The notes: generated by a model not told the origin, from the letters alone. 64,000 bases of DNA from Vibrio sp. HI00D65 (GCF_001635455.1 NZ_LWEH01000214.1:62001-126000), one strand, 5' to 3'; positions 47,467 to 59,082 are shown, counted from the first letter of the stretch. Program-made: numbers and translations.

Positions 47467-48045
47467 ATGACCGAATACCTTTTGTTGTTGGTTGGCACAG
47501 TGCTGGTCAATAACTTTGTGCTAGTGAAGTTTTTAGGACTATGTCCATTTATGGGAGTCTCCAAGAAACTGGAGACTGCGATTGGCATGGGCCTCGCGAC
47601 GACTTTCGTTCTAACGTTAGCGTCGGTCTCTGCATACCTAGTAGAAACCTACATCCTTACCCCTCTGGGTATTGAATACCTGCGTACCATGAGTTTCATC
47701 TTGGTTATCGCGGTGGTTGTTCAATTCACGGAAATGGTCGTTCACAAAACCAGCCCAACGCTATATCGCCTATTGGGTATCTTTCTGCCTCTTATCACCA
47801 CCAACTGTGCGGTATTAGGTGTGGCACTCTTAAACATCAATGAAAACCATAACTTCATCCAGTCGATCGTTTATGGTTTTGGCGCGGCGGTAGGTTTCTC
47901 TCTTGTTCTGATCCTATTTGCTGCAATGCGTGAACGTATTGCGGTTGCTGATGTTCCAATGCCATTTAAAGGCGCATCGATAGCGATGATCACAGCAGGC
48001 CTAATGTCTCTGGCATTCATGGGCTTTACTGGGTTGGTGAAATAA
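47467..48045 (+). CDS. rnfA: Rnf electron transport complex subunit A
   Basis: A 192-residue inner-membrane protein with six helices, the Na+/H+-translocating ferredoxin:NAD+ oxidoreductase (RnfABCDGE; RsxA in E. coli). [42 protein letters not shown] is the family start with the conserved Cys that helps hold a membrane [2Fe-2S] cluster with RnfE. First gene of the rnf operon; two bases separate it from rnfB. Confidence 0.97.
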   Translation: MTEYLLLLVGTVLVNNFVLVKFLGLCPFMGVSKKLETAIGMGLATTFVLTLASVSAYLVETYILTPLGIEYLRTMSFILVIAVVVQFTEMVVHKTSPTLYRLLGIFLPLITTNCAVLGVALLNINENHNFIQSIVYGFGAAVGFSLVLILFAAMRERIAVADVPMPFKGASIAMITAGLMSLAFMGFTGLVK

Positions 48046-48047
48046 GC

Positions 48048-48641
48048 ATGAGTACTATTTTAATTGCGATCATTGCGTTAGCTGTTTTAGCCGCTGTTTT
48101 TGGCGCTATTTTGGGCTTCGCCTCTATTCGCTTCAAAGTAGAAGCCGATCCTATCGTCGATCAAATCGATACAATTTTACCGCAAACTCAATGTGGTCAG
48201 TGTGGCTACCCAGGTTGTCGCCCATACGCAGAAGCGATTGCTAACGGAGACAAAATCAATAAATGTCCTCCTGGCGGCCAAGCAACCATTGAGAAACTAG
48301 CAGACTTAATGGGCGTAGAAGTTGAAGACTCCGCTCACGACTTAGATAACAAAGTAAAAACTGTTGCCTTCATTCATGAAGATATGTGTATCGGCTGTAC
48401 TAAATGTATTCAAGCCTGCCCTGTCGACGCCATAGTTGGTGGTACTAAGGCACTACACACAGTAATTAAAGACGAATGTACTGGTTGTGATCTTTGTGTC
48501 GCGCCGTGCCCTACTGACTGTATTGAAATGATTCCAGTGGCAACAACGACTGAAAATTGGAAATGGCAGATGAACATCATTCCTGTTACGGATATCACTA
48601 ACCAAGCAACTGATGCAACCGCGTCAGAGCCTAAGGCATAG
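48048..48641 (+). CDS. rnfB: Rnf electron transport complex subunit B
   Basis: A 197-residue membrane-anchored ferredoxin subunit. An N-terminal helix ([21 protein letters not shown]), a [4Fe-4S] domain of the DUF/4Fe4S type ([10 protein letters not shown]) and two ferredoxin clusters ([24 protein letters not shown]) are visible. Second gene of the operon. Confidence 0.97.
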   Translation: MSTILIAIIALAVLAAVFGAILGFASIRFKVEADPIVDQIDTILPQTQCGQCGYPGCRPYAEAIANGDKINKCPPGGQATIEKLADLMGVEVEDSAHDLDNKVKTVAFIHEDMCIGCTKCIQACPVDAIVGGTKALHTVIKDECTGCDLCVAPCPTDCIEMIPVATTTENWKWQMNIIPVTDITNQATDATASEPKA

Positions 48642-48648
48642 GGTTAGT

Positions 48649-51519
48649 ATGCTCTCTTTAATTGAACAAATTCGCACGGGCTCTATTTGGAGCTTCCCGG
48701 GTGGCGTGCACCCTGCTGAAAACAAGAAACAGTCCAATACTACTGCTATCGTTCATGCAAGGCTGCCAGAAGAAATAGTCCTTCCGGTAAAACAGCACAT
48801 TGGAAAACCTGGTAACTTATTAGTTGCCGCGGGTGACACCGTACTGAAAGGCCAGCAACTAACGGCTCTAGATACCGGTTTTACATTGCCGGTACATGCG
48901 CCTACATCCGGTGTGATTACTGCTATCGAACCAAGAACTACCGCGCATCCGTCAGGCTTGAGTGAACTCAGTGTGGTCATTAAACCTGATGGCTTAGACG
49001 CTTGGATTGAAAGAAATCCCGTTGAAGACTTTTCAAAGAAAACTTCAGACGAGCTGCTTGATATTGTTCGCCAAGCCGGTATTTCAGGTATGGGTGGTGC
49101 GGGATTCCCTACTGCGAAAAAGCTCCAGTCAGGCTTAGGTCGCACTGATATTCTGATCGTCAATGCAGCTGAATGTGAACCTTACATCACATCAGATGAC
49201 AAGTTGCTTCAAGAGCACGCCGAAGAAGTGTTAAAAGGCATTGAGATAGTTGAACATATCCTTCAACCAAAGCTGACCGTTATCGGTATTGAAGACAACA
49301 AGCCAGCGGCAATAAAAGCACTTGAGGTTGCCGCGAAAGACAAAGATATCGTCATTCGCGTGATCCCAACTAAATACCCTTCAGGTGGTGAGAAACAGCT
49401 GATTAAGATCCTCACTAATAAAGAGGTTCCTGCTGGCGGCATCCCTGCTGACATTGGTGTATTAGTTCAGAACGTTGGCTCTCTCTACTCTATTAAGAGA
49501 GCAGTAATCAACGGTGAACCCGTAGTTAACCGCGTCGTGACTTTAACCGGTAAGACTTTTAAGCAACCTCGTAACGTTTGGGCACTATTAGGCACACCTG
49601 TACACGAGTTGCTCGAAGAGTTTGGCTACAAAGCCGATAAAAAGCTACCGCGTTTGATTCTGGGTGGCCCGATGATGGGCTTTACCTTGCCACATGCCAA
49701 TGTGCCGATCACTAAAACATCGAACTGTATTTTAGCGCCAACACGTCGTGAGATTGCACCAAGCACTTACGAGATGGAGTGCATTCGATGCAGTGCTTGC
49801 GCCGAAGCTTGTCCTGCCTCTCTACTGCCTCAACAACTGCAATGGCACGCGAAAGCCAATGAACTGGACAAGTGTGAAGAGCTAAATATTAAAGACTGTA
49901 TTGAATGCGGTGCTTGTGCATTTGTTTGCCCAAGCGAAATCCCTCTTGTTCAGTACTATCGCCAAGCGAAAGCTGAAATCAAAACCCGAAAAGATGAAGC
50001 CGCTGCTGCAGAGCGTGCCAAGATTCGCTTTGAAGAGAAAAACGCTCGTATGGAGCGTGATAAAGCAGAGCGTGAAAACCGCTTTAAAAAAGCCGCAGAT
50101 AACCGCCGTAAAGATATGAAAACATCTGGCGGTGATGATGCTATTGCTGCTGCTATTGCTCGTGTTAAAGCACAAAAAGCTGCTGCGGATCAGGCTCCGA
50201 ATGAAGAGCCAGCAGTGAAACCTGCGGTTGCTGCCGCTATCGCAAAGGCAAAAGCGAAACAAGCTGCAGCTCTGAAGGAAAACGGCGCTGAACCTGACAA
50301 CTCTGAAATGTCGAAACTACGCGAAGAGCGTAAACGACAAGCTAGAGAGCGCAAAGCTCAACAAGCTTCTGCAGAAACTCAAGCCGATAACTCTGGTGAA
50401 GGCAAGAAAGACGCTGTTGCAGCTGCAATTGCTCGCGCCAAAGCGAAGAAAGCACAACAAGCAGCATCAGCTTCTGGTGCTCCTGCTGAAAGCTCTGGTG
50501 CTCCTGCTGAAAGCTCTGGTGACGCTAAGAAAGATACTGTTGCTGCCGCTATCGCTCGTGCTAAAGCGAAGAAGGCACAGCAAGCGGAACCAACTTCTGA
50601 AGCCCCTGCTGAAAGCTCTAGTGACGCTAAGAAAGACGCTGTTGCTGCCGCTATTGCGCGTGCTAAAGCGAAGAAAGCTCAACAAGCGGAATCCGCTTCT
50701 GACGCTCCAGTTGAAAGCTCTGGTGACGCTAAGAAAGACGCCGTTGCTGCCGCTATTGCTCGCGCTAAAGCGAAGAAAGCTCAGCAAGCGGAATCCGCTG
50801 CTGAAGCTCCAATTGAAAGCTCAGGTGACGCTAAGAAAGATGCTGTAGCTGCCGCTATCGCTCGTGCTAAAGCGAAGAAAGCACAGCAAACGAAACAGGC
50901 TGAGACAGAAGAAACGCATGAATCCGCGATAGAAGTTGAAGCTGGAATTAAATCTGAGCAGGTCGACTCTAAAAAAGCCGCTGTAGCTGCCGCTATTGCT
51001 CGCGCTAAAGCGAAAAAAGCACAGCAAGCTAAACAGGCTGAAACAGAAGAAATGCCTGAACCCGTAATTGGAATTGAAGCTGAAGCTCAACAGGAGTCAG
51101 CCGACCCTAAAAAAGCGGCTGTAGCTGCCGCTATTGCGCGAGCTAAGGCGAAAAAAGCTCAACAAGCTAAACAAGTTGAGGCACCAGAAATCGCTCCTGA
51201 GCCTGTAGCCGAAAAAGAGACTGAAATGGTAGCTAAGGCTCAATCACAGCCGGTTAATCCTAAAAAAGCCGCTGTTGCTGCCGCTATTGCGCGCGCTAAA
51301 GCGAAGAAAGCACAGCAAGCTAAACAGGTTGAAGTGCAAGAAGTCGCTCCTGAAGCCGTGGCTGAACCATTAATTGAAAAAGAGACTGTGATTGAATCTG
51401 AGACTCAATCACAGCCAGTCGATCCTAAAAAAGCAGCCGTTGCTGCCGCTATTGCTCGTGCGAAAGCAAGAAAAGCACAGCAAGAGCTAGATAAAAAGAA
51501 CAATGAGGAGAAAGAGTAG
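48649..51519 (+). CDS. rnfC: Rnf electron transport complex subunit C with long C-terminal repeat tail
   Basis: A 956-residue peripheral subunit that binds FMN and NADH and has two [4Fe-4S] motifs ([24 protein letters not shown], about residues 380-430). N-terminal GGVHPAENK and [12 protein letters not shown] are family blocks. After about residue 495 comes a low-complexity tail with nine near-identical copies of [16 protein letters not shown] plus two diverged ones, linked by Glu/Ser/Pro-rich spacers. E. coli RsxC (740) has a shorter tail of the same kind. The start at 48649 has AGGGTTAGT upstream and follows the rnfB stop by seven bases; the frame is open back to 48613. The stop overlaps the GTG of rnfD. 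Confidence 0.96.
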   Translation: MLSLIEQIRTGSIWSFPGGVHPAENKKQSNTTAIVHARLPEEIVLPVKQHIGKPGNLLVAAGDTVLKGQQLTALDTGFTLPVHAPTSGVITAIEPRTTAHPSGLSELSVVIKPDGLDAWIERNPVEDFSKKTSDELLDIVRQAGISGMGGAGFPTAKKLQSGLGRTDILIVNAAECEPYITSDDKLLQEHAEEVLKGIEIVEHILQPKLTVIGIEDNKPAAIKALEVAAKDKDIVIRVIPTKYPSGGEKQLIKILTNKEVPAGGIPADIGVLVQNVGSLYSIKRAVINGEPVVNRVVTLTGKTFKQPRNVWALLGTPVHELLEEFGYKADKKLPRLILGGPMMGFTLPHANVPITKTSNCILAPTRREIAPSTYEMECIRCSACAEACPASLLPQQLQWHAKANELDKCEELNIKDCIECGACAFVCPSEIPLVQYYRQAKAEIKTRKDEAAAAERAKIRFEEKNARMERDKAERENRFKKAADNRRKDMKTSGGDDAIAAAIARVKAQKAAADQAPNEEPAVKPAVAAAIAKAKAKQAAALKENGAEPDNSEMSKLREERKRQARERKAQQASAETQADNSGEGKKDAVAAAIARAKAKKAQQAASASGAPAESSGAPAESSGDAKKDTVAAAIARAKAKKAQQAEPTSEAPAESSSDAKKDAVAAAIARAKAKKAQQAESASDAPVESSGDAKKDAVAAAIARAKAKKAQQAESAAEAPIESSGDAKKDAVAAAIARAKAKKAQQTKQAETEETHESAIEVEAGIKSEQVDSKKAAVAAAIARAKAKKAQQAKQAETEEMPEPVIGIEAEAQQESADPKKAAVAAAIARAKAKKAQQAKQVEAPEIAPEPVAEKETEMVAKAQSQPVNPKKAAVAAAIARAKAKKAQQAKQVEVQEVAPEAVAEPLIEKETVIESETQSQPVDPKKAAVAAAIARAKARKAQQELDKKNNEEKE
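50128..51500 (+). repeat. Tandem coding repeats in rnfC
   Basis: Eleven copies of a segment coding for [18 protein letters not shown] 14-16-mers. The central units (about 50520-50880) repeat every about 102 bases and are nearly identical at the DNA level; the later ones are spaced by about 130-150 bases with changing spacers. The predicted structure is charged, helical or disordered. Confidence 0.9.
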
Positions 51520-52565
51520 TGGCCTTCTTTATCGCCAGCTCACCGCACGCGCACAGTCGTAGAAGCACCCCAGATCTCATGAAATGGGTCGCTATTTGTG
51601 CATTGCCTGGTCTACTAGCTCAAACCTACTTCTTTGGATGGGGTACCCTCATCCAGTTAGTACTTGCTATTGCACTTGCTGTTATCTTTGAAGCCGCGGT
51701 AATGCTGTTAAGAAAACGTCCGCCAGTGATGGCGCTGCGTGATTACAGTGCTGTTGTAACCGCTTGGCTACTGAGTGTCGCCATTCCCCCGCACTCTCCG
51801 TGGTGGATCCTCGTCATTGGTATGTTCTTCGCTATTATTATCGCGAAACACTTGTACGGCGGCCTAGGGCAGAACCCATTTAACCCTGCGATGGTCGCTT
51901 ACGTTGTTTTGCTGATTTCATTCCCAGTTCAAATGACCAGTTGGAATGCACCCGCGAGCTTAACAGCAGAAGCGACAAGTTTTATTGACTCATTCTTGAT
52001 GATATTCACAGGCTTCAATAACGAAGGTTTGTCTCTGCAACAAGCACGCCTTGGCATTGATGGCACCACAATGGCGACGCCACTTGATGCATTCAAAACG
52101 GCATTAACGGCAGGCAATACTGCTTCAGAAGCACTATCTCAACCGCAATTCAGCTGGTTAGCTGGCGTAGGCTGGGAATGGGTAAACCTTGCTTACTTAA
52201 TCGGCGGTTTAGTGCTGATTAAGCAACGTGTTATCCAATGGTATATCCCAGTGGCTTTCATCGGCAGTCTGACTCTGTTTAGCTTAGTGTTCTTAGTGCT
52301 CACTCCTGGTGAAACGGCTTCTCCAACCATTCACCTTCTGTCTGGCGCGACTATGCTTGGTGCGTTCTTTATTGCAACCGACCCAGTTTCGGCTTCAACG
52401 ACAGTTAAAGGTCGCTTGGTATTTGGTGCCCTAATTGGTGCGTTAGTGTTTATTATCCGCAGTTGGGGTGGCTTCCCTGATGGCGTTGCGTTTGCTGTAT
52501 TGTTAGCCAACATGTGTGTTCCACTGATTGACTACTACACCAAGCCTCGTACATACGGCCACTAA
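51519..52565 (+). CDS. rnfD: Rnf electron transport complex subunit D
   Basis: A 348-residue inner-membrane protein with about nine helices. It carries covalently bound FMN on a Thr in the motif [13 protein letters not shown] (DGxTxATP; about residues 183-195), attached by ApbE. The start is GTG at 51519, sharing one base with the rnfC stop (TAGTG), with GAGGAG upstream. Family blocks [23 protein letters not shown] and [18 protein letters not shown] agree. Confidence 0.96.
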   Translation: MAFFIASSPHAHSRRSTPDLMKWVAICALPGLLAQTYFFGWGTLIQLVLAIALAVIFEAAVMLLRKRPPVMALRDYSAVVTAWLLSVAIPPHSPWWILVIGMFFAIIIAKHLYGGLGQNPFNPAMVAYVVLLISFPVQMTSWNAPASLTAEATSFIDSFLMIFTGFNNEGLSLQQARLGIDGTTMATPLDAFKTALTAGNTASEALSQPQFSWLAGVGWEWVNLAYLIGGLVLIKQRVIQWYIPVAFIGSLTLFSLVFLVLTPGETASPTIHLLSGATMLGAFFIATDPVSASTTVKGRLVFGALIGALVFIIRSWGGFPDGVAFAVLLANMCVPLIDYYTKPRTYGH

Positions 52566-52578
52566 AGGAGCGGACATC

Positions 52579-53208
52579 ATGCTAAATGCAATTAAGAAAA
52601 ATGGCCTTGTGCTCGCAATTTTTGCCTGTGCATCGACAGGTTTAGTGGCAGTAACCCACTACCTAACAAAAGATCAGATCAAACAGCAAGAACAAGCTCA
52701 ACTGCTATCTGTACTTAACCAAGTGATCCCACACGATCTTCACGACAACGAACTGTTTTCGTCTTGTACATTGGTTCAAGCAGAAGAGCTTGGTACAGAG
52801 AAAGCGATGCCCGCTTACATCGCCAAAATCAATGGTGAGCCAAGCGCGATTGCTATCGAGGCAATTGCACCAGATGGTTATAACGGTGCGATTAAGGTGA
52901 TCGTCGGTATGAAAATCGACGGTACCATTTTAGGCACTCGTGTACTTTCTCATCAAGAAACTCCGGGCTTGGGTGATAAGATTGATCTACGTGTGAGTGA
53001 CTGGATTCTTTCTTTTGCCGGTAAACAAGTAACGGACTCTAATCTTGACCGTTGGAAGGTTCGTAAAGACGGTGGTGACTTCGACCAATTTACTGGCGCG
53101 ACCATTACCCCTAGAGCGGTAGTAAAATCTGTCAAACAAGCGGTCCAATACGTCAACCAAAACAACCAAGCATTGCTTGCTCAACCTCTAAATTGTGGTG
53201 GTGAATAA
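52579..53208 (+). CDS. rnfG: Rnf electron transport complex subunit G
   Basis: A 209-residue protein anchored by one N-terminal helix, with covalent FMN on the Thr in the motif [16 protein letters not shown] (SGAT-type). The start at 52579 has AAGGAG at eight bases; the frame is open further upstream (52528), but that would overlap rnfD. The stop overlaps the rnfE start (TAATG). Confidence 0.96.
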   Translation: MLNAIKKNGLVLAIFACASTGLVAVTHYLTKDQIKQQEQAQLLSVLNQVIPHDLHDNELFSSCTLVQAEELGTEKAMPAYIAKINGEPSAIAIEAIAPDGYNGAIKVIVGMKIDGTILGTRVLSHQETPGLGDKIDLRVSDWILSFAGKQVTDSNLDRWKVRKDGGDFDQFTGATITPRAVVKSVKQAVQYVNQNNQALLAQPLNCGGE

Positions 53209-53900
53209 TGAGTGATCATAAAACATTAATCAAAAATGGCATGTGGGCCAACAACCCTGCCCTAGTACAACTGCTTGGGTTATGTCCGCTATTGGCTGTA
53301 TCTTCAACGGTAACCAACGCACTTGGGCTCGGTATTGCGACTCTACTTGTATTAGTCGGTTCGAATGTTGCTGTTTCTCTGGTTCGTAACCACGTGCCAA
53401 AAGAGGTACGTATTCCGGTATTCGTGATGATCATTGCATCACTGGTAACGTGTGTTCAGCTACTGATGAATGCTTACGCGTATGGTCTGTACCTGTCTCT
53501 CGGTATCTTCATCCCGCTGATCGTAACCAACTGTATCATCATTGGTCGAGCAGAAGCCTTCGCTTCTAAAAATAAAGTATTACCTGCCGCTCAAGATGGC
53601 TTCTGGATGGGGCTTGGTATGACATCAGTATTGGTGGTACTGGGCGCAATGCGTGAAATCATTGGTAATGGCACCCTATTTGATGGCGCAGATCTACTAC
53701 TCGGTGATTGGGCATCAGCCTTAAGAATCGAAATTTTCCAATTTGATAACAGCTTCTTGCTGGCTCTACTTCCACCGGGTGCCTTTATTGGTGTTGGTTT
53801 CTTGATTGCATTGAAAAATATCATCGATCATCAAGCGAAATCGAAACAACCAAAACCAGAAAAACCTGTTATTGAGCGTGCCCGCGTGACCAACGCTTAA
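53208..53900 (+). CDS. rnfE: Rnf electron transport complex subunit E
   Basis: A 230-residue inner-membrane protein with six helices, paralogous to RnfA ([27 protein letters not shown] mirrors the RnfA start). Translationally coupled to rnfG through TAATG. Last gene of rnfABCDGE; nth follows, as in E. coli and other vibrios. Confidence 0.96.
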   Translation: MSDHKTLIKNGMWANNPALVQLLGLCPLLAVSSTVTNALGLGIATLLVLVGSNVAVSLVRNHVPKEVRIPVFVMIIASLVTCVQLLMNAYAYGLYLSLGIFIPLIVTNCIIIGRAEAFASKNKVLPAAQDGFWMGLGMTSVLVVLGAMREIIGNGTLFDGADLLLGDWASALRIEIFQFDNSFLLALLPPGAFIGVGFLIALKNIIDHQAKSKQPKPEKPVIERARVTNA

Positions 53901-54069
53901 CGACAAAAACCTGCTGAGTTGCTCAACCGCTCGGCAGAAAACAGATATAACAAATACACATAACAATGACGCTCATAAGAGCGCGTAACCGATGATACGG
54001 CCTGAGTTTTCGAGTTTATTGAATACCAACTCCAGAGCTCTGCCCTAACTATTTGAAAGTAATGTCGCT

Positions 54070-54705
54070 ATGAACAATGTAAAACGAGTACAAATACTTG
54101 AGCGTTTGAGGGAAAACAACCCAAAGCCAGAGACTGAACTAAATTGGAGTAGCCCTTTCGAACTTCTTATTGCGGTACTTTTGTCTGCACAGGCAACCGA
54201 CGTCAGTGTGAACAAGGCAACGGATAAGCTGTACCCTGTTGCCAATACTCCGCAAGCAATTTACGACCTAGGTGTTGATGGCCTGAAAGAGTACATCAAG
54301 ACTATCGGTCTGTTTAATTCGAAAGCAGAGAACACCATTAAGACGTGTCGCATGCTGCTTGATCTTCATAATGGTGAAGTGCCAGAAGATCGCGCTGCAC
54401 TGGAGGCTCTCCCTGGCGTTGGCCGCAAGACTGCCAACGTAGTATTGAACACCGCTTTCGGTTGGCCAACCATTGCTGTTGATACCCACATCTATCGTGT
54501 ATCGAACCGAACTAAACTCGCGATGGGTAAGACAGTCGATGACGTCGAAGCCAAGCTACTTAAAGTAGTGCCAAAAGAATTCAAACTGGATGTCCACCAC
54601 TGGCTCATTCTTCATGGACGTTACACCTGTGTCGCGCGTAAGCCTCGCTGTGGCAGCTGTATTATTGAAGACCTGTGTGAGTTCAAAGAAAAAATCGACG
54701 TCTAA
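54070..54705 (+). CDS. nth: Endonuclease III
   Basis: A 211-residue DNA glycosylase/AP lyase that removes oxidised pyrimidines. Catalytic K120 (GVGRKTANVVLN) and D138 (IAVDTHIYRVSNR) are present, and the [4Fe-4S] ligands C187, C194, C197, C203 have the exact CX6CX2CX5C spacing. Length equals E. coli Nth (211). It lies after rnfE with about 170 bases between. Confidence 0.98.
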   Translation: MNNVKRVQILERLRENNPKPETELNWSSPFELLIAVLLSAQATDVSVNKATDKLYPVANTPQAIYDLGVDGLKEYIKTIGLFNSKAENTIKTCRMLLDLHNGEVPEDRAALEALPGVGRKTANVVLNTAFGWPTIAVDTHIYRVSNRTKLAMGKTVDDVEAKLLKVVPKEFKLDVHHWLILHGRYTCVARKPRCGSCIIEDLCEFKEKIDV

Positions 54706-54810
54706 GTTCATAAGCAAGAACAACAAGCCTATTGGCTAAACTGTGCCGAGTTTTTAGCGGCATAAACAAAATTACAAAAACGTAAACATAGTTAAAGCTA
54801 GGAGCAAATC

Positions 54811-55227
54811 ATGTCAAACGGTCGTATTTTACACACAATGCTACGCGTTGGTGATCTAGATAAGTCTATCGAATTCTACACAAAAGTAATGGGCATGCAG
54901 CTATTACGTAAGAACGAAAACAAAGAGTACGAATACACGCTAGCTTTCGTTGGCTTTGGTGACGAATCTCAAGGTGCTGTGATTGAACTAACTTACAACT
55001 GGGGTACGACTGAATACGACCTTGGTTCTGCTTTTGGTCACGTTGCAATCGGTGTTGATGACATCTACACAACGTGTGACGCGATTAAAGCGGCAGGCGG
55101 CAATGTGACGCGAGAAGCTGGCCCCGTCAAAGGCGGCTCAACTCATATCGCATTCGTAAAAGATCCTGACGGCTACATGATTGAACTAATTCAGAACAAA
55201 CAAGCAAGCGCTGGTCTTGAAGGTTAA
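54811..55227 (+). CDS. gloA: Lactoylglutathione lyase (glyoxalase I)
   Basis: A 138-residue enzyme turning the methylglyoxal-glutathione hemithioacetal into S-lactoylglutathione. The metal ligands H8, E59, H77 and E125 are all in place ([42 protein letters not shown]). AGGAGC lies upstream of the start. A terminator follows. Confidence 0.97.
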   Translation: MSNGRILHTMLRVGDLDKSIEFYTKVMGMQLLRKNENKEYEYTLAFVGFGDESQGAVIELTYNWGTTEYDLGSAFGHVAIGVDDIYTTCDAIKAAGGNVTREAGPVKGGSTHIAFVKDPDGYMIELIQNKQASAGLEG

Positions 55228-55279
55228 TCCCAAAGTACCTTTGTAAAATTAGGCTAGAACGCCTGATGAAATGGATAGG

Positions 55280-55309
55280 GAAGCGGGCACACTGCTCGCT
55301 TCTTTTTTA
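55280..55309 (+). terminator. Terminator of gloA
   Basis: GAAGCGGGCA, short loop, TGCTCGCTTC (one G-T pair) and TTTTTT. Confidence 0.85.
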
Positions 55310-55374
55310 TCCCCCTCCCCACAATCGATATTCTTTACCCATTATTATTAACAATCTCACTGATGAAACTTTAC

Positions 55375-55391
55375 ATGATAATAATTATCAT
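55375..55391. promoter_or_regulatory. Fur box
   Basis: ATGATAATAATTATCAT is a perfect 17-base palindrome around a central A and matches the core of the Fur consensus (GATAATGATAATCATTATC) at nearly every position. It lies 38 bases upstream of the start codon at 55429, over the likely promoter. Confidence 0.8.
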
Positions 55392-55428
55392 TTAAATTAT
55401 CACCCCTATTGATTAGTGAGGTAATACA

Positions 55429-55863
55429 ATGATTAGCGAATGGGAAAAACACACGTTACTCGCCGATACGGCATTGCAGCTCGACGATCCTGTACGAAGT
55501 ATTCTCCATTATCAGCAGGCATTGCAATTAAGTGAAGAAATTACAGAACGCACTGATATTCAAGCCGATGAGCGCTTACTTATCTCGGTGATATCTTGCC
55601 ACAACCTTGCTCAATTCTGGCGTTGGGCTGGCGACACTGAATACGAGCTCAAATATCTTCAACTTGCTTCCGAAAAGGTGCTCACACTGATCCCTCAATG
55701 CCCTAATACTCAGTGTTCAAGCTTTATCGATTCTATTGGTTGTTGTAAGAAAGCGCTGATCGATTTCATGAAACGCCATCCAAACCCCAAAATTGCCTCT
55801 ATGGTGGAAAAAATCGATACCGCGACCAACTGTGAAATGATCGCCCGCTTCCGCTTGAACTAA
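55429..55863 (+). CDS. DUF2753-like, TPR-type small protein, probably Fur-regulated
   Basis: A 144-residue cytoplasmic protein of mostly helical, TPR-like pattern (LLADTALQLDDPVRSILHYQQALQL, ISCHNLAQFWRWAGDTEYEL), with seven cysteines including the cluster CPNTQCSS...GCCKK. It resembles the uncharacterised DUF2753 family of vibrios. AGTGAGG precedes the ATG. A perfect Fur-type palindrome lies at 55375-55391, so expression is probably induced by iron limitation. Function unknown. Confidence 0.75.
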   Translation: MISEWEKHTLLADTALQLDDPVRSILHYQQALQLSEEITERTDIQADERLLISVISCHNLAQFWRWAGDTEYELKYLQLASEKVLTLIPQCPNTQCSSFIDSIGCCKKALIDFMKRHPNPKIASMVEKIDTATNCEMIARFRLN

Positions 55864-55906
55864 ACGAGTAACGCTAAAACAACGACTCCAAATTTAAAGT
55901 ATTAAA

Positions 55907-55931
55907 AAGCCCGTCATCAAGACGGGCTTTG
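55907..55931. terminator. Bidirectional terminator between the DUF2753-like gene and motY
   Basis: AAAGCCCGTC, five-base loop, GACGGGCTTT, between convergent genes. Confidence 0.85.
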
Positions 55932-55956
55932 TCATTTCAAGACGATATTGTTTAGC

Positions 55957-56838
55957 TTAAACCTGTGTACGACCTAAAGAGATCACGACGCGTCGGTTCT
56001 TGTCTTTACCAATTGGTGAGCTGTTGTCCGCGATTGGGCGACGCTTACCATAGCCTTGCACTTGGATACGATCTTCTGGCAAACCAAGTGATTTAAAATA
56101 TTCTCTTAATGACTCCGCTCTTCGTTCTGACAGGTTTTGGCTAATGCCTTTGCTATCAGCCGAATCAGTGTAAGTAGCCACTAGCACAAGGTCGATATCT
56201 TGGTTGTAACGAACATAGTCAGCGATCTGACTTAGCCTTTTACGTGACGACTTATTCAGCTGATCGCTATTGCGATCATAATGCAAGATAGTGAAAGAGA
56301 TGTCTTCGAAGCTGTAGGGCAATAAGTTGGCGATACAATCACTGAACACATTGTATTTTTCTTGGAACAATACTGACGATAACGCCACTTCGATACGCTG
56401 ATCTCGGCTCTGCCACTCTTGATAGCTGAATGTCGGGTAACGTCCTTTTTCCAACTCACTCAAGATACCCCAAGCGGTTTGGCCACCAACGTAACCATCA
56501 AATTGTTGGAAGAACTTAATGGTTGTCATGCGATCGGCACTCTCGCCTGGGCGCCAAGGTGGCGGCATAGAGATCAAGCTGACATTACGAGTCGCGCCCA
56601 TCGGACGACGCATTTTCAATTCAAAATCTAAAATGATTTTTTTACTCGCTCGGGATGAGAACTCAGCATCACCGAAATTAGGGATCGGATGCACTAAGCG
56701 ACATTCTAGCGGCGTATTAGCCACCATCTCCCATCTCGACTGTTGAGGAGATGCTCCGTAACGCTTTTCTTGTGCCATAGCTGATGACGACATAAGGAGC
56801 GAAAATAGCATTGAACCTGTTATGAGTTGTTTCTTCAT
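55957..56838 (-). CDS. motY: Sodium-type flagellar motor protein MotY
   Basis: A 293-residue exported protein (signal peptide to about residue 22, SSSAMA) that forms the T ring around the polar Na+-driven flagellar motor with MotX. The N-terminal MotY domain ([34 protein letters not shown]) is followed by an OmpA-like peptidoglycan-binding domain from about residue 170 ([53 protein letters not shown]). The length equals that of V. alginolyticus MotY. It is divergent from rnt, as in that species. Confidence 0.95.
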   Translation of the reverse strand: MKKQLITGSMLFSLLMSSSAMAQEKRYGASPQQSRWEMVANTPLECRLVHPIPNFGDAEFSSRASKKIILDFELKMRRPMGATRNVSLISMPPPWRPGESADRMTTIKFFQQFDGYVGGQTAWGILSELEKGRYPTFSYQEWQSRDQRIEVALSSVLFQEKYNVFSDCIANLLPYSFEDISFTILHYDRNSDQLNKSSRKRLSQIADYVRYNQDIDLVLVATYTDSADSKGISQNLSERRAESLREYFKSLGLPEDRIQVQGYGKRRPIADNSSPIGKDKNRRVVISLGRTQV

Positions 56839-57026
56839 AAAGTGGAGTATCTCTTAAGCAATTCGTTTAACAATGCAGCCAATTGCCGCCTATTTCTGTT
56901 GAATTTAAACATGCAATTATCAAGCCGAAACGCGCTTGGTAATTTGTGATTTATTGCCCTTTCCTAGTTTTTATCACTGCTATTATCTGCAATAATGCAG
57001 CCTTAATCACACTTATTTGGGCTAAC

Positions 57027-57671
57027 ATGATTGTAGAAAACGAAGCTCTGACCCTAAAAAAACGCTTCCGTGGCTATTTTCCAGTGGTCATCGACGTGGA
57101 AACCGCAGGGTTTAACGCAGAAACCGATGCATTATTAGAAATCTGTGCCATTACATTAAAAATGGATGAAAACGGAGATCTGCACCCAGCATCAACGCTT
57201 CATTTTCACATTGAGCCTTTTGAAGGCGCAAATATAGAGCAGGCAGCATTAGACTTTAACGGAATTAAAGACCCATTTAGCCCATTACGCGGCGCAGTGT
57301 CTGAACAAGAAGCCCTTAAAGAAATCTACAAGCTAGTGAGAAAAGAACAAAAAGCTTCAGATTGCAGTCGTGCAATCATGGTCGCTCACAATGCTACATT
57401 CGATTTAAACTTCGTCAATGCGGCAAGTGAGCGTTGTAAGCTTAAACGCGTCCCTTTCCATCCATTTGCTACTTTTGACACTGCAGCTCTTAGTGGTCTT
57501 GCCTACGGTCAAACCGTTTTGGCTAAAGCTTGCCGTACAGCAGGGATGGATTTTGACAACAAAGAAGCACACTCTGCTTTGTATGATACGCAAAAAACCG
57601 CTGAGTTATTTTGCGGCATAGTAAACAAATGGAAAGCCCTTGGTGGTTGGCCGCTTGTTGACGAAGAATAA
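57027..57671 (+). CDS. rnt: Ribonuclease T
   Basis: A 214-residue DEDDh 3'-5' exonuclease that trims tRNA CCA ends and matures stable RNAs. Catalytic residues D23 and E25 ([11 protein letters not shown]), the D in [11 protein letters not shown] and the late H/D in [17 protein letters not shown] are visible. The start at 57027 gives the E. coli length (215); the upstream in-frame start at 56946 would add a hydrophobic 27-residue leader and is rejected. The ribosome site is weak. Confidence 0.95.
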   Translation: MIVENEALTLKKRFRGYFPVVIDVETAGFNAETDALLEICAITLKMDENGDLHPASTLHFHIEPFEGANIEQAALDFNGIKDPFSPLRGAVSEQEALKEIYKLVRKEQKASDCSRAIMVAHNATFDLNFVNAASERCKLKRVPFHPFATFDTAALSGLAYGQTVLAKACRTAGMDFDNKEAHSALYDTQKTAELFCGIVNKWKALGGWPLVDEE

Positions 57672-57735
57672 AATAGAATCGGTAAACGTATTGTCGTATT
57701 ACCTTTAATAAAGAACACAACATCCCGAGAATAAT

Positions 57736-59061
57736 ATGAATCCTGTTGTAATTTCAGTTTGCATCATGCTTGTTTTAGCTTTGATGCGCGTAAACGTAGT
57801 CGTTGCTCTGACATTCAGTGCAATTATCGGTGGCGTGGCCTCTGGTATGAGCTTGAATGACGCAGTTGCGGCTTTCGAAAGTGGATTAGGCGGCGGTGCA
57901 ACTATCGCACTTAGCTACGCTATGCTTGGTACATTCGCTGTTGCTATCTCACGTTCTGGTATCACAGACCTACTTGCTCAAAGTGTTATTAAACGCATTC
58001 ACGGCAAAGAGAACAGCACGGCATCGACTGGTCTTAAATACGGCATCCTAGCGTCTTTGATCCTAGTGACAATGTCATCGCAAAACGTGATTCCGGTACA
58101 TATCGCCTTCATCCCAATTTTAATTCCACCTCTATTAGGCGTATTCGCAAAAATGAACTTAGACCGTCGTCTGGTTGCTTGTGTGCTTACTTTTGGTCTG
58201 ATTACACCATACATGGTATTACCAATCGGTTTTGGTGGCATCTTCCTAAACAATATCCTGCTTAAGAACCTTCACGACAACGGTCTTAAAAGCGTAGTAG
58301 CAAGCCAAGTACCAATGGCAATGCTGCTACCAGCTGCAGGTATGATCTTCGGCCTTCTAACGGCAGTGTTCTTCACTTACCGTAAGCCTCGCCAATACAG
58401 AGAAACATCTCACACGGTTGTTTCAACTGAAGCGAAACAGATCAACAAGAAGCACATCCTAGTAGCGGCGGCAGGTATTGTTGCAGCACTAACGGTTCAG
58501 CTATCGACGGGTTCAATGATCATCGGTGCACTTGCTGGTTTCATGGTCTTCACTTTCGGTGGCGTAATTGCTTGGAAAGAGACACAAGATGTCTTCACCA
58601 AGGGCGTACACATGATGGCAATGATCGGCTTCATCATGATTGCCGCGGCAGGTTTCGCAGCAGTAATGAAACAAACTGGTGGCGTTGAATCTTTGGTTGA
58701 AGCACTTTCAACAAGCATCGGTGACAACAAGCCTCTAGCTGCACTACTCATGCTAGTGGTTGGTCTATTGGTAACTATGGGTATCGGTTCTTCGTTCTCT
58801 ACGATTCCAATCCTTGCAACTATCTACGTTCCACTAGCGGCAGCATTTGGGTTCTCTCCAATGGCAACTATTGCTCTAGTAGGAACAGCGGCAGCGCTTG
58901 GTGATGCTGGTTCTCCGGCTTCTGACTCAACATTAGGTCCAACATCTGGTCTTAATGCTGATGGCCAACACGAGCACGTATGGGAAACCGTTGTACCGAC
59001 GTTCCTACACTACAACATCCCACTGATCGTATTCGGTTGGATAGCAGCTATGGTTCTATAG
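57736..59061 (+). CDS. NhaC-type Na+/H+ antiporter-family permease (YuiF-like)
   Basis: A 441-residue inner-membrane protein with about eleven helices. It belongs to the Na+/H+ antiporter (NhaC/COG2056-like) family: [72 protein letters not shown] and [25 protein letters not shown] are typical. Members transport Na+ or amino acids such as histidine; the substrate here cannot be told. It follows rnt by 64 bases and may be cotranscribed with it. Confidence 0.8.
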   Translation: MNPVVISVCIMLVLALMRVNVVVALTFSAIIGGVASGMSLNDAVAAFESGLGGGATIALSYAMLGTFAVAISRSGITDLLAQSVIKRIHGKENSTASTGLKYGILASLILVTMSSQNVIPVHIAFIPILIPPLLGVFAKMNLDRRLVACVLTFGLITPYMVLPIGFGGIFLNNILLKNLHDNGLKSVVASQVPMAMLLPAAGMIFGLLTAVFFTYRKPRQYRETSHTVVSTEAKQINKKHILVAAAGIVAALTVQLSTGSMIIGALAGFMVFTFGGVIAWKETQDVFTKGVHMMAMIGFIMIAAAGFAAVMKQTGGVESLVEALSTSIGDNKPLAALLMLVVGLLVTMGIGSSFSTIPILATIYVPLAAAFGFSPMATIALVGTAAALGDAGSPASDSTLGPTSGLNADGQHEHVWETVVPTFLHYNIPLIVFGWIAAMVL

Positions 59062-59082
59062 TCAGAATCGATCTTCAAAACT

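Noticed and set aside
50396..50848. 150-codon plus-strand frame and 106/89-codon minus-strand frames (50467-51090) inside rnfC
   Set aside because: They are produced by the tandem repeats of rnfC, consist of Leu/Lys/Arg or Ser/Phe/Leu monotony and have no ribosome sites.
50128..51500. CRISPR-like repeat array
   Set aside because: Repeats are in frame, code for a protein tail and the spacers are related to each other; no cas genes are present.
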